64,000 nt of DNA from Petroclostridium xylanilyticum (GCF_002252565.1 NZ_NPML01000002.1:124001-188000); one strand, 5' to 3'. Counted from the stretch's first letter, positions 24,982 through 33,734 are shown. The notes: generated by a model from the letters alone, not told the origin. Translations and numbers: made by a program.

Positions 24982-25677
24982 ATGGATAAAGAAAGAGTTT
25001 TGATAGTTGACGATGAAGAGCGTATAAGGGATATGATAAAGGAATATGTCAGTCTTGAGGGATATATTATTGATGAAGCTTCAGATGGAGTTGATGCGTT
25101 AAACCTGTTTAAACAAAATAAATACTCTCTTGTTGTGCTTGATGTTATGATGCCGAAAATGGACGGCTGGAGTGTGTGCAGGGAAATCCGGAAAACCTCT
25201 CATGTGCCTGTAATCATGCTGACAGCAAGGGGAGAAGAATACGATAAATTGTTCGGGTTTGAGCTGGGGGTGGACGACTATATTGTAAAGCCTTTCAGCC
25301 CGAAGGAGCTGCTTGCCCGTATAAAAGCGATTATAAGAAGAAGCACTTTACCGTTTCAAGACGCTCAAAAGGAGAATAAAGCTGTCTTTGAAGGTCTTGT
25401 CATTGAATTTGATTCACGTAATGTATATGTCGATGGGAATATCGTCAGCCTAACACCAAAAGAGTATGAACTGCTGAATTTCTTTGTCAGGAATCCCAAT
25501 AGGGTATTTTCGAGAGAGCAGCTTCTCACAGAGGTCTGGGGCTATGATTTTACCGGAGATGATAGAACTGTGGATACCCATGTAAAAATGCTCCGCGAAA
25601 GCCTGGGCCATTACAGGAAATTTATTGTGACTGTTTGGGGAACAGGATATAAGTTTGAAGCTGGAGGCAGAAAATGA
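24982..25677 (+). CDS. OmpR/PhoB-family response regulator
   Basis: A 231-residue regulator. The receiver domain has IVDDEERIRDMI, the phosphorylated aspartate in VVLDVMMPKMDG and the LTARG and VKPFSP motifs. The C-terminal winged helix has SLTPKEYELLNFFVRNP, RVFSREQLLTEVWG and RTVDTHVKMLRESLG. The start at 24982 follows GAGGTG. It overlaps the following kinase gene by four bases (ATGA). IS copy 1 ends only 24 bases upstream, so its native promoter has probably been replaced or displaced. A likely target is the DUF2680 gene after the kinase. Confidence 0.93.
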   Translation: MDKERVLIVDDEERIRDMIKEYVSLEGYIIDEASDGVDALNLFKQNKYSLVVLDVMMPKMDGWSVCREIRKTSHVPVIMLTARGEEYDKLFGFELGVDDYIVKPFSPKELLARIKAIIRRSTLPFQDAQKENKAVFEGLVIEFDSRNVYVDGNIVSLTPKEYELLNFFVRNPNRVFSREQLLTEVWGYDFTGDDRTVDTHVKMLRESLGHYRKFIVTVWGTGYKFEAGGRK

Positions 25678-27071
25678 GAAGTATAGGTTTAAAGCTCTGG
25701 ACTGGAATGATGGTGCTTGTTATGATTGTACTGGCACTTTTATGGCTTTTCCAGATTGTATTTCTTGAAAGCTTTTATACCGGCATGAGAGTATCGGATA
25801 TAAAAAATGAAGGTGCTTCCATAGCAAAATTACTTGATGAGGGAAGTAAAGCCGAGTTTGAAAATAAGGCGGATGCTTTTGCATTTAATAACAACTTGAG
25901 CATCGAGCTTGTAGACTTGGGTGGGAATATTGTATATACGACAGGATCGACAGGCTTCGGCGGACAAATGCCCATGATGAGAAACAGAGAAAGGGTTGAG
26001 GCTTTTAAGGAAGTTCTTTCCGGAAAGGAAGTAACCGTCCCCTTATCTCATCCTCGCTTTGGGAACAAGTTCATGCTGATCGGCCTCCCGGTAAAAAAAT
26101 CCGGAGAATTAACGGGCGTGCTTTTTATAAACATGCCGTTGGCTCCAGTTGAGGATACTGTCTCAATATTAAAAAAACAGCTTATATTTATAACATTGAT
26201 TTTGCTTGTTGCAGCAGTGATGATTTCATACATGATTTCCAGAACATTTACAAAGCCGATACTTGAGATTAAGAAGGTATCTGAGAAGATGGCTTCCGGC
26301 GATTTTTCAGACAGGATAAAATCCGGGAGCAAGGATGAAATCGGCAAACTTGCAGAAACAATCAATTATATGGGACAGGAGCTTTCTAAAATCGAGCAGC
26401 TTCGCAAAGACTTGATTGCCAACGTATCTCATGAGCTTCGGACACCGTTAAGCCTGATCCGCGGCTATGCCGAGACCATAAGGGATGTCAGCGGAAACGT
26501 TCCCGAAAAACGTGAAAGACAGCTTGATATTATTATTGAAGAATCAGAACGGCTAAGTAAGATTGTGGATGATATTCTCAACCTTTCACAGATGCAGGCA
26601 GGATACCTGAATTTAAACCCAGGACGGTTTATGATCAACAAAACAATAGAGGATGTAGTTAAAAGATATGATATTTTAAGTGAGAAGACAGGTATTAAGA
26701 TTATATTCGAAAATACCGGGGACATAATGGTAACAGCTGATGAGCAGAGAATAGAACAGGTATTGTATAATCTTATCAATAACGCTTTCAACCACACACC
26801 CGAAGGAGGAAGCATAACGGTTAAAGTAATTGACGGTCAACACACTGTTAAAGTCGAGGTGTCGGATACCGGAACGGGCATCTCGGATGAGGACATCAAG
26901 CATGTGTGGGACAGGTATTATAAAGCAGACAAAACAAGTGGAAGGAAGATGGTGGGTACAGGACTTGGACTTGCTATCGTAAAAAGCATACTTGAGGCCC
27001 ATAAGGCTTTATATGGTGTTGAAAGCAAAAAAGGAGCCGGAACTACATTTTGGTTTGAGCTCCAGAAATAG
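25674..27071 (+). CDS. Membrane sensor histidine kinase
   Basis: A 465-residue kinase paired with the preceding regulator. It has a first membrane helix (about residues 8-31), an extracytoplasmic sensing domain of about 140 residues, a second helix (about 166-185), a HAMP linker, the phosphoacceptor box NVSHELRTPLSLIRGYAETI, and an ATPase domain with NLINNAFNHTPEGG, VSDTGTGISDED and GTGLGLAIVKSI. All catalytic boxes are intact. The sensed signal is unknown; its link to a small glycine-rich secreted protein suggests envelope or metal stress. Confidence 0.93.
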   Translation: MRSIGLKLWTGMMVLVMIVLALLWLFQIVFLESFYTGMRVSDIKNEGASIAKLLDEGSKAEFENKADAFAFNNNLSIELVDLGGNIVYTTGSTGFGGQMPMMRNRERVEAFKEVLSGKEVTVPLSHPRFGNKFMLIGLPVKKSGELTGVLFINMPLAPVEDTVSILKKQLIFITLILLVAAVMISYMISRTFTKPILEIKKVSEKMASGDFSDRIKSGSKDEIGKLAETINYMGQELSKIEQLRKDLIANVSHELRTPLSLIRGYAETIRDVSGNVPEKRERQLDIIIEESERLSKIVDDILNLSQMQAGYLNLNPGRFMINKTIEDVVKRYDILSEKTGIKIIFENTGDIMVTADEQRIEQVLYNLINNAFNHTPEGGSITVKVIDGQHTVKVEVSDTGTGISDEDIKHVWDRYYKADKTSGRKMVGTGLGLAIVKSILEAHKALYGVESKKGAGTTFWFELQK

Positions 27072-27118
27072 ATCAGTGTTTACATTGTTTTAATCAATAT
27101 TTCACCATTCTTTTAATG

Positions 27119-27154
27119 TTCTATCATACTTCTATCACAATTGCTCCTTATAAT
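27119..27154 (+). promoter_or_regulatory. Promoter of the DUF2680 gene with tandem OmpR-type half-sites
   Basis: TTCTATCA occurs twice, at 27119 and 27130, an 11-base spacing as in tandem sites of OmpR/PhoB regulators. The second copy covers the position where a -35 box would sit, 17 bases before a TATAAT at 27149, and no good -35 box is present. This is the layout of an activator-dependent promoter, probably used by the regulator at 24982. Confidence 0.6.
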
Positions 27155-27205
27155 GAAAACATAATCTAAATCAAACAAAACAAAATTATAAGGAGTGTGG
27201 ATTTT

Positions 27206-27691
27206 ATGAAAAACTTAAAGAAAATGATTGCAGCAGTAACAGTAGTAGGTATGCTTGGAGCAGCCGGTGCTGCTTATGCAGCAACAGTAAAGACACCTGC
27301 AGAAATTGCATCCGAATTGACAGGGAAAACCGTTGAGGACCTCTACAAGGAGCGTGCTTCAGGAAAGACATACGGTACCATTGCAAAAGATGCCGGAAAA
27401 CTTGAAGAATTCAAGGCACAAATGCTGGAACAAAAGAAAGCTATCCTTGACCAGCGTGTAAAGGATGGAAAGCTTACTCAGGAACAGGCCGACGAAATAT
27501 ACAATTCTATCAAAGACAACCAGGCTGCATGTGATGGAACCGGAAGTGCCGGAATTGGTAAAAAATATGGAGCAGGTTTCGGCCAGGGTAATGGTATGGG
27601 CAGAGGACAAGTAATAAGCAGAGGTGCAGGAATGTACAATGGCGGTGGATTTGGTGGCGGAATGAGAGCCGGTAGAGGCTTGAACAGGTAG
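27206..27691 (+). CDS. DUF2680 family secreted protein
   Basis: A 161-residue protein with a signal peptide (MKNLKKMIAAVTVVGMLG, cleavage likely after AYA near residue 27). The DUF2680-like core includes TVEDLYKERASGKTYGTIAKDAG, AILDQRVKDGKLTQEQADEI and a helical repeat. The C-terminal tail is rich in glycine, arginine and methionine (GQGNGMGRGQ, GGGFGGGMRAGRG). Function is unknown; similar proteins often lie beside two-component systems in Clostridia, as here. AAGGAGTGTGG precedes the start. The promoter appears activator-controlled. Confidence 0.85.
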   Translation: MKNLKKMIAAVTVVGMLGAAGAAYAATVKTPAEIASELTGKTVEDLYKERASGKTYGTIAKDAGKLEEFKAQMLEQKKAILDQRVKDGKLTQEQADEIYNSIKDNQAACDGTGSAGIGKKYGAGFGQGNGMGRGQVISRGAGMYNGGGFGGGMRAGRGLNR

Positions 27692-27704
27692 CCCCCTCTA
27701 CAAG

Positions 27705-27754
27705 ATACCCATTATCAGAAGGGTTAATATAAAGACTCTCCTGGTAATGGGTAT
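27705..27754 (+). terminator. Hairpin after the DUF2680 gene
   Basis: ATACCCATTATCAG and CTGGTAATGGGTAT pair over 14 positions with one G-T pair, around a 22-base loop. No proper T tract follows, so it is a weak terminator or an mRNA-stabilising end. Confidence 0.45.
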
Positions 27755-27895
27755 TTATGAGTATCAGGGGATAATCATATAAGAATTGTTCCTGAAGTAA
27801 AGATTGAAAATTATAGAAAGACCTGTTTATGCATCATGCGGCACAGAAGTAAAGCAATGCCTGGATCCGATTCTGGCTAAAGTATAACACGAGTT

Positions 27896-28285
27896 TTGGA
27901 GTGTGGTTCAAATTACGAATTGAAGAGGCGAAAACAATCATTTGATGTGGATTCTCGTTTATGCTATAATTACGTTGTATGGGGCGTATATTTTTTGGGC
28001 GGTTCTGCGTGCATTTTAGGAAAATACACTGATAGGGCGATCAGGCTGGAACAGTTTCAGTATTTACAAATATACGTTCTATCCAGGGAAGATATCATTG
28101 TTAGCAAGATTATTCGAATGGAGCCTAAGGATATTGAAGACATGGATCTGCTTATAAAGCATAGTGACTTAAATCTTATTTCGCAAATTATTGATGAAAC
28201 ATTACAACGTAATGACCTTTATGAATCTAAACGTGAAACTTTTTTAGGCAAACTGCCGTTTTTTAGGGAGAGATACAATGTTTAG
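27896..28285 (+). pseudogene. DUF6036-like nucleotidyltransferase-type protein, N-terminus replaced
   Basis: The second half reads LQIYVLSREDIIVSKIIRME, then KDIEDMDLLIKHSDL and FFRERYNV. This resembles the end of DUF6036/AbiEii-like nucleotidyltransferase-fold proteins, where 'LSPEDLIxxKL' and 'KDxxDI' are conserved. The first 45 residues do not match; only GGSACILGKYTDRA hints at the 'GGxAL' strand of the fold, and the metal-binding acidic pair is absent. It overlaps a second broken frame that starts with ATG at 28278. Probably a remnant of a two-gene, perhaps toxin-antitoxin-like, module. Confidence 0.5.
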
Positions 28286-28382
28286 AATTTTTTGCGAAAG
28301 TTACGATAATTACATTTCTCAGTACAATAATGTAATGTTACAGGATGAATACCGTTATAGAATTGCAAAACCTCTTATCTAA
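28278..28382 (+). pseudogene. Truncated partner gene of the DUF6036-like remnant
   Basis: The ATG overlaps the end of the preceding gene (ATG inside AATGTTTAG) and opens a 34-residue frame, MFRIFCESYDNYISQYNNVM and onward, ending IAKPLI. Tight overlap indicates a former cotranscribed partner. It stops at TAA close to a terminator hairpin. I do not recognise the family. Confidence 0.35.
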
Positions 28383-28424
28383 CGGACGGTATGACGGATG
28401 GACCGATTGGAGGCCCGGACTGCT

Positions 28425-28464
28425 AGCAGGACAGCAGTTAAACCGTCCTGCTTGTATTTTATTA
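28425..28464 (+). terminator. Intrinsic terminator
   Basis: AGCAGGAC and GTCCTGCT form an 8-bp stem, followed by TGTATTTTATT. It closes the DUF6036-like remnant transcript. Confidence 0.6.
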
Positions 28465-28501
28465 TGCCGATACACAGTTTTCAATTTCAGTCTTGGTTAT
28501 G

Positions 28502-29491
28502 CTATTTTAATATTTCTTCAATCAAAGACAATTCTTCACTGCTGAACTCAAGATTATTTACTGCTCTTACACAATCTTCTATCTGTTCTGGTTTACTCGC
28601 TCCTATTAGAGCTGAAGTAACTGTTTTGTTTCTTAGAACCCATGCCAGAGCCATTTGTGCCAGTGATTGTCCGCGTTTGCAGGCTAAATCATTTAACCGG
28701 AGAATCTTGGTGAGTTTGTCTTCGGTGATGTCTTGAGGGGTGAGAAACTGGCTTTGACTCGCAGCTCTTGAGTCCGTGGGAATACCATTTAAATATCGAT
28801 TTGTGAGCAGACCTTTTGCAAGAGGTGAAAAAGCAATACATCCGATTCCCTCTTCCTCCAGCAAGTCAAGGAGGCCCTCTTCAACCCAGCGGTCAAACAT
28901 TGAGTACCTTGCCTGGTGAATTAAACATGGAGTTCCCAATTTTTTTAATATGTTTATAGCTTGCCTTGCTTCATCCGGTTTATAATTAGATATTCCGACA
29001 TAAAGTGCCTTACCCTGGCGTACAATGAGGTCAAGTGCCGACATAGTTTCTTCAAGTGGAGTTTCCGGGTCAAATCTGTGGGAATAGAAAATATCTACAT
29101 ATTCCAATCCCATACGTTTTAAACTTTGGTCCAAACTGGCGATGAGGTACTTTTTCGAACCCCACTCGCCATAAGGGCCGGGCCACATGTGATAACCGGC
29201 TTTAGTGGAGATTACCATTTCATCCCTATATCCCGAAAAATCAAGTTTAAGTATTCTACCGAAATTTTCTTCTGCAGACCCTGGTGGAGGACCGTAGTTA
29301 TTTGCAAGGTCAAAATGTGTTATGCCTAAATCAAAAGCTTTTCTTATCATTTCTCTACTATTTTCAAAAACTGTTATTCCACCAAAATTGTGCCAGAGCC
29401 CCAGGGAAATTGCCGGCAATTTTAATCCGCTTTTGCCGCAGCGGTTATATTTCATGGTGCTGTATCTGCTGGCATTCGGTTGATAAGTCAT
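28502..29491 (-). CDS. Aldo/keto reductase, YghZ/glyceraldehyde-3-phosphate reductase type
   Basis: A 329-residue NAD(P)H-dependent reductase with the TIM-barrel catalytic set: Asp and Tyr in HFDLANNYGPPPGSAEENFG, Lys in VISTKAGYHMWPGPYGEWG and His in IFYSHRFDPETP. The long WPGPYG loop and SMFDRWVEEGLLDLLEEEGI are typical of the YghZ/YajO branch, which reduces L-glyceraldehyde 3-phosphate, methylglyoxal and similar aldehydes. AGGAGG precedes the start. It is transcribed alone and faces the upstream remnants. The physiological substrate is not fixed by sequence. Confidence 0.9.
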   Translation of the reverse strand: MTYQPNASRYSTMKYNRCGKSGLKLPAISLGLWHNFGGITVFENSREMIRKAFDLGITHFDLANNYGPPPGSAEENFGRILKLDFSGYRDEMVISTKAGYHMWPGPYGEWGSKKYLIASLDQSLKRMGLEYVDIFYSHRFDPETPLEETMSALDLIVRQGKALYVGISNYKPDEARQAINILKKLGTPCLIHQARYSMFDRWVEEGLLDLLEEEGIGCIAFSPLAKGLLTNRYLNGIPTDSRAASQSQFLTPQDITEDKLTKILRLNDLACKRGQSLAQMALAWVLRNKTVTSALIGASKPEQIEDCVRAVNNLEFSSEELSLIEEILK

Positions 29492-29516
29492 TATAAGAAA
29501 TCCTCCTTTGGTAATG

Positions 29517-29870
29517 TATAAGAATGTTTACTACCTATATCATACTAATTTCAAAGCGAAATGTCCAATAAATTAAGGGCGTATTTAAATGTCAAAAATC
29601 CTCTCTGATTTTTCAGGCAAAATAATTTGATAAGAAAATATAATGCTACGATAATATGCAAAAATAATGTCACAATGGGGTAGCATTTTGAAATAATCTG
29701 TTATACTTATACCTGATATTATCATAGAACAAAATCAAGACATTATCAGTTATATAAATATGCTAGGTTTGTCAAATTCTACAGCTTTGCATAATCATAT
29801 GGTCAATATGGTAACAAGCATAATTTTGACCGAAGGTAAAAAAAACTATCTCTGCTATTTACAATAAACT
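29517..29870. other. Intergenic stretch without recognised genes
   Basis: This AT-rich stretch between the aldo/keto reductase and the GntR gene holds no frame with a credible start and no clear regulatory element apart from the hairpin that follows. Confidence 0.5.
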
Positions 29871-29912
29871 CACTTGTAACAGGGACAGATGAAATCTGCC
29901 CTGTTACAGTGG
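29871..29912. terminator. Strong hairpin downstream of the GntR gene
   Basis: TGTAACAGGG and CCCTGTTACA, extended by AGAT/ATCT inside and CAC/GTG outside, form a long stem with a GAA loop. No T tract follows on either side, so its use as a terminator for the leftward GntR gene is uncertain. Confidence 0.5.
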
Positions 29913-29948
29913 GAGACGTCACATATTACTGTACAAGTCTAGTTATAC

Positions 29949-30638
29949 TTATTTAAAATAATTTGGGTATTTTTCCATAAGGTCTTTTGTATAAAATTTA
30001 ACTCTTGTGAGATGTATCTTCATTGTATCTTCAGCTTTTTGGGGGTTTCTTTCTTTTATAGCATTCAAGATTGCCAGGTGATCTTGATAAAATGTATCCC
30101 ACATGGAGACGTCGATAGAAGATAAACGCAATATTCTAGTTCTGCTGAACTGTGCGCTTATATACTGTATGCTTTCCCATACCCTTTCTTTCTTTGTACC
30201 TCTGAATAAGAGTTCGTGAAAAGTATCATCATATTTAACGAATTGGCTGTAATTCTTTTCCTTGATACAAAAGTTTTGCATATTTAAATTTTTATCAAGG
30301 TCAAAAAAAACATCCGAAGACAGTTTTTCTGCGGCCAGTTTGACAACTGCGGTTTCCAAAGTTTCTCTCATGAACCTGGATTGTTCTACTAAATCCATGT
30401 CAATTAAAGAGACATAGCTGCCTTTTTGCGGATATGTTTCAATCAAATCTTGATGTGTAAGTTGTATAAATGCTTCTCGGACAGGTGTTCTACTAACATG
30501 TAACAGATCCGCAATATCCTTTTCCGATATGGTAGCGCCCGGTTTGAGGTTAAGATTAATAATATTTTCTTTTAAGATATTATATATATATGTCCTAGTA
30601 GATTCACCTCGGTTTCTAGGCTTTATATTTAAATTCAT
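29949..30638 (-). CDS. GntR-family regulator (FadR/FCD subfamily) of the TRAP-uronate operon
   Basis: A 229-residue repressor-type regulator. The N-terminal winged helix (about residues 10-75) reads YIYNILKENIINLNLKPG, ISEKDIADLLHVSRTPVREAF and LIETYPQKGSYVS. The C-terminal FCD domain has histidine and aspartate ligands for a metal and a small organic acid. The family commonly senses uronates, aldonates or other carboxylic acids. It is divergent from the dctPQM-uxu operon, with an operator-like sequence at both promoters, so it probably controls that operon and itself. The start at 30638 sits behind GAGAGG. Confidence 0.92.
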   Translation of the reverse strand: MNLNIKPRNRGESTRTYIYNILKENIINLNLKPGATISEKDIADLLHVSRTPVREAFIQLTHQDLIETYPQKGSYVSLIDMDLVEQSRFMRETLETAVVKLAAEKLSSDVFFDLDKNLNMQNFCIKEKNYSQFVKYDDTFHELLFRGTKKERVWESIQYISAQFSRTRILRLSSIDVSMWDTFYQDHLAILNAIKERNPQKAEDTMKIHLTRVKFYTKDLMEKYPNYFK

Positions 30639-30675
30639 TTTATATCCTCTCATTTCATTCAGTAATTCTCAGTTT

Positions 30676-30738
30676 GTATACTAATATATTTAAGTATTAG
30701 TATGCTTATATTTTAAATTCTTTTAACGTTATTGTCAA
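30676..30738 (-). promoter_or_regulatory. GntR promoter and operator-like inverted repeat
   Basis: On the minus strand TTGACA (30733-30738), 17 bases and TAAAAT form a good promoter. Just downstream, GTATACTAATA and TATTAGTATGC (30676-30705) form an inverted repeat. The same GTATACTAATATA sequence sits on the promoter of the TRAP operon at 32596, which points to a shared regulator. Confidence 0.65.
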
Positions 30739-30807
30739 TGTATTTCTATAGGTAGTATTTCTCACGGTAAAAGCATGAAAAATCAATTTTCCAATGGAGT
30801 AATTTGC

Positions 30808-30848
30808 GATGTCTGGGAACACGCTGAAACAGCATGTTCCCAGACATC
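30808..30848. repeat. Perfect hairpin near the IS left flank
   Basis: GATGTCTGGGAACA and TGTTCCCAGACATC are exact 14-base arms, with a second small stem GCTG/CAGC inside. It lies between the GntR promoter and the insertion sequence. No T tract follows. It may be a terminator blocking transcription toward the IS or a small repeat; I cannot tell. Confidence 0.5.
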
Positions 30849-30956
30849 AATAAAATAATTTTACCCCAGGAAAACGTAAAGAAATGCAGCTTTGAAGCGC
30901 ATGCAAAATATAAAATGTAAAAACTACACCCAGGAATAAAAAAATCCTAAAAAAGC

Positions 30957-32216
30957 GTGAAACCCGCTTTACTGTAGTGTATAATGGTAATTGACGATCA
31001 CAAAAACACTAAAGAAAAGGGGTTTCACATATGGCTATTATACCACAACAAACACTATTTGTGTGGAGTGAAATTGAAAATTTAGGAGATTTGGAAAGAT
31101 TAAGACTTGTCATTGAATATATGCCCGATGAAGAATTAATGGATAAACTTGAAAGAGAACGGAAGAACGGTCGTGATGATTACCCTGTAAGGGCCATGTG
31201 GAATTCAATATTGGCAGGAGTTGTATTTGGGCATATATCAATAGAAAGCTTAAGGCGTGAGCTTTCGAGGAATGGGCAGCTAAGAGAAATCCTCCCGGAC
31301 TTTGGGAAAGATCTGGCGATAGACAGCAAGGCTATATCTTCTCTTTCAAAGCGTGAGAACAAAAACGCCAAAGCAGACGGGAGAAGAGATAAGGATGCAG
31401 ACTGGGGCAAAAAGGAGTACCGTGGAGTAAGGGAAGACGGGACAGCGTGGGAGAAAATAGTAAAATGGTTTGGATATAAACTGCATCTGATAGTTGATGC
31501 CAATTATGAACTTCCTGTAGCATTCAGTGTAACTAAGGCTTCAGAAGCTGATATCAACGAAGCACACCGAATGATAGACAAACTTGATGCCCAAAGGCCT
31601 GAAATATTGGAAAGTTGTGAAACAATGGAAGCAGACCGGGGCTATGATGACAGTAAGCTATTAGTAAAGCTTTATGATGAATATGAGATAAAACCGGTAA
31701 TAGATATTCGGAATATGTGGAAGGATCCTGACGGGACACGAATGTTAGAAGAATACGAAAATGTAGTATACAACTACAAGGGAAACGTATACTGCTATTG
31801 TCTTGAGACAGGAAAAAAGAGAGAAATGGCCTGTGGTGGGTTTGAGAAGGACAGAAAGACATTAAAGAAGTTGTGCCCGGCAAAGCAGTACGGGCTTGAG
31901 TGCGAATGCACTGATAAATGTTGTGTAAAGCATGGCATAAGGATATCGATTGAAACGGACCGTAGGATATTTACACCGATAGACCGGGCAAGCTATAAAT
32001 GGGAAAGATATTATAACAAGAGGACATCCGTAGAGAGGGTAAACAGCAGGCTGGACGAATCATTTGGGTTTGAGAAGCATTATATCCGCGGTAAAACAAA
32101 AATGACAGTACGCTGCGGAATTGCTTTATGTGTAATGCTTGCAATGGCAGTAGGAAGGATAAAAGAAAAACAGCAGGATAAAATAAGAAGCCTTGTAAAA
32201 CCTGCTTAAGATAACG
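30957..32216 (+). mobile_element. Insertion sequence with intact DDE transposase; ends not defined
   Basis: The transposase gene and its leader lie between the GntR gene and the TRAP operon it probably controls. GTGAAACCC (30957) and GGGTTTCAC (31020-31028) can pair and would hide the transposase ribosome binding site AAAAGGGG, a common way for IS elements to avoid expression from outside transcripts. I found no clear terminal inverted repeats or target duplication, so the limits given are minimal. Confidence 0.65.
31031..32209 (+). CDS. DDE transposase, apparently full length
   Basis: A 392-residue transposase of the DDE_Tnp_1 type (IS1182/IS4-like). It shows an N-terminal helix-turn-helix region (YPVRAMWNSILAGVVFGHIS, ESLRRELSRN), the first catalytic aspartate in FGYKLHLIVDAN, the second in EADRGYDDSKLL, and the glutamate in KRTSVERVNSRLDESFGFEKHY. 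All three catalytic residues are present, so the enzyme could be active. AAAGGGG precedes the start within a potential hairpin. It differs from the transposase of the two 1450-bp copies elsewhere in the window. Confidence 0.9.
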   Translation: MAIIPQQTLFVWSEIENLGDLERLRLVIEYMPDEELMDKLERERKNGRDDYPVRAMWNSILAGVVFGHISIESLRRELSRNGQLREILPDFGKDLAIDSKAISSLSKRENKNAKADGRRDKDADWGKKEYRGVREDGTAWEKIVKWFGYKLHLIVDANYELPVAFSVTKASEADINEAHRMIDKLDAQRPEILESCETMEADRGYDDSKLLVKLYDEYEIKPVIDIRNMWKDPDGTRMLEEYENVVYNYKGNVYCYCLETGKKREMACGGFEKDRKTLKKLCPAKQYGLECECTDKCCVKHGIRISIETDRRIFTPIDRASYKWERYYNKRTSVERVNSRLDESFGFEKHYIRGKTKMTVRCGIALCVMLAMAVGRIKEKQQDKIRSLVKPA

Positions 32217-32460
32217 AGGTGCAGGAGACATCCTGCGGGATGCAATGGGACATTGACGGGGCGGCGGGGTATCTCCGCCTGTTAACTCTCTTCCCCGCCC
32301 TTTGAGGGCGTGGATACAGAGGGGAGGGTGGTTGTTGTCTTTTCTGAAGGTAGGGGGTCACATCCGCAGAGTTAGGGGTATTCCTTTCAAGGAGGAAATG
32401 TTCCCGGATGATAAATTTAAAGAGGCTTCGCCCCTTAAACCCCATAAGCTGGTAATTTTT
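32217..32460. other. GC-rich structured stretch after the transposase
   Basis: This gene-free stretch is much richer in G and C than its surroundings and holds several inverted repeats: GCAGGA/TCCTGC around GACA at about 32220, and a GGGGCGG/CCCCGCCC pair between 32258 and 32302. It could be the right end of the IS or a structured RNA. No coding signal is seen. Confidence 0.4.
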
Positions 32461-32573
32461 TTAGTATTTTTTTTATAAAAAAGTGCTACAAAGCAAAAAG
32501 CTTCAATGAAAGATTTATTGACATTTTTCTCAAAAAACATACACAAAGCAAAAAATTTTTTTATGTAGTCTTA

Positions 32574-32609
32574 TTGACAAATAATTTATAAACAGGTATA
32601 CTAATATAC
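32574..32609 (+). promoter_or_regulatory. Promoter of the TRAP-uronate operon with overlapping GntR operator
   Basis: TTGACA, exactly 17 bases and TATACT form a near-consensus promoter. The palindrome-like GTATACTAATATAC (32596-32609) covers the -10 box and matches the repeat in front of the GntR gene. A repressor bound here would block polymerase. Confidence 0.75.
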
Positions 32610-32635
32610 AAGTAAAAAAAGGAGGTTGTAAAGTT

Positions 32636-33682
32636 ATGAAAAAATTATTGATCTTGGTTTTAGCGTCATTACTAATCTTATCTGCAGTTGGATGTGGTAA
32701 GCAGTCAGCGAACACACCGCCTGTGGCAGGTTCTGACGGCTCAACCGGAGGAACTGGTACTCCTCAAGACGTAAAAAAAGGCGAATATGTATTGAAGGTA
32801 GGAACAGTTCTTACAGAAGCAGATCCTCTCTATAAAGGACTCGAAAAATTCAAACAGAACGTTGAAGAAAGAACAAAGGGTGCTGTTGAAGTACAGCTCT
32901 TTGCAAGCTCACAGCTAGGTAGCGACGAAGATATTCTTGAACAAGCTAAAGTCGGTGCGGGTGTCGGTGTTATCACTGATCCAGGACGACTGAGCTCATA
33001 TATAAAGGAATTCGGAATTCTTGGTGGTCCGTACCTTGTTGATAGCTATGAGGAAAGTCTGAAGCTGCTTGATACATCCGTGTATAAAGATTTTGTAGAA
33101 CAGTTTGCGGATGACGGACTCAGAATACTTTCTTTCAATTACTTCCAAGGAACAAGACAACTTTTCACAAAAAACCCAGTATCTAAGCCTGAAGACTTAA
33201 AGGGTCAACGGATAAGAAGCTCTGGTTCTGATATTGTTACTCTTACAGTACAGAACATGGGAGCAAATCCGACAGTTCTCGCGTGGTCTGAGGCATATCC
33301 TGGCCTTCAGCAGAAGGTTATTGACGGTGTAGAGGTTCATTACTCTGCGGCTGTAGGGTCCAGTATATTTGAAGTGACGAATTACCTTTCTAAGACAGCG
33401 CACTTCCAACTGCTCACAGGACTTGTTATTTCAAACTCCTGGTTTGAAAAACTACCTGCCGAATATCAGCAGATTCTTACCGAAGAATCCTATAACGCTG
33501 GGAAATATGCGTCAGAGCAAGTTATAGCGAAGAATGCCGAATATGAGAAAACGCTTTTGGATAAAGGTCTGAAGATGGTTGATGTTGATATTGACGCTTT
33601 CAAAAAGGCTACCGAGCCTGTTTATGACAAGCTTGGCTACAGAAAACTTAAGGATAAAATAGATGCTGAATTGGGTAAATAA
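32636..33682 (+). CDS. dctP: TRAP transporter solute-binding lipoprotein
   Basis: A 348-residue DctP-type binding protein. The signal peptide ends SAVGC with a lipidated cysteine at residue 20. Typical motifs include KGLEKFKQNVEERTKGAVEVQLF, QLGSDEDILEQ and the ligand-binding arginine region GQRIRSSGSDI. TRAP transporters import carboxylates, here probably an aldonate or uronate judging from the downstream enzymes. AAAGGAGG precedes the start. It is the first gene of the operon. Confidence 0.95.
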   Translation: MKKLLILVLASLLILSAVGCGKQSANTPPVAGSDGSTGGTGTPQDVKKGEYVLKVGTVLTEADPLYKGLEKFKQNVEERTKGAVEVQLFASSQLGSDEDILEQAKVGAGVGVITDPGRLSSYIKEFGILGGPYLVDSYEESLKLLDTSVYKDFVEQFADDGLRILSFNYFQGTRQLFTKNPVSKPEDLKGQRIRSSGSDIVTLTVQNMGANPTVLAWSEAYPGLQQKVIDGVEVHYSAAVGSSIFEVTNYLSKTAHFQLLTGLVISNSWFEKLPAEYQQILTEESYNAGKYASEQVIAKNAEYEKTLLDKGLKMVDVDIDAFKKATEPVYDKLGYRKLKDKIDAELGK

Positions 33683-33734
33683 GGATTTTTGAACAGTATC
33701 ATATTTCTAAGGTTTTGATGTAGCATTTGGTTTT

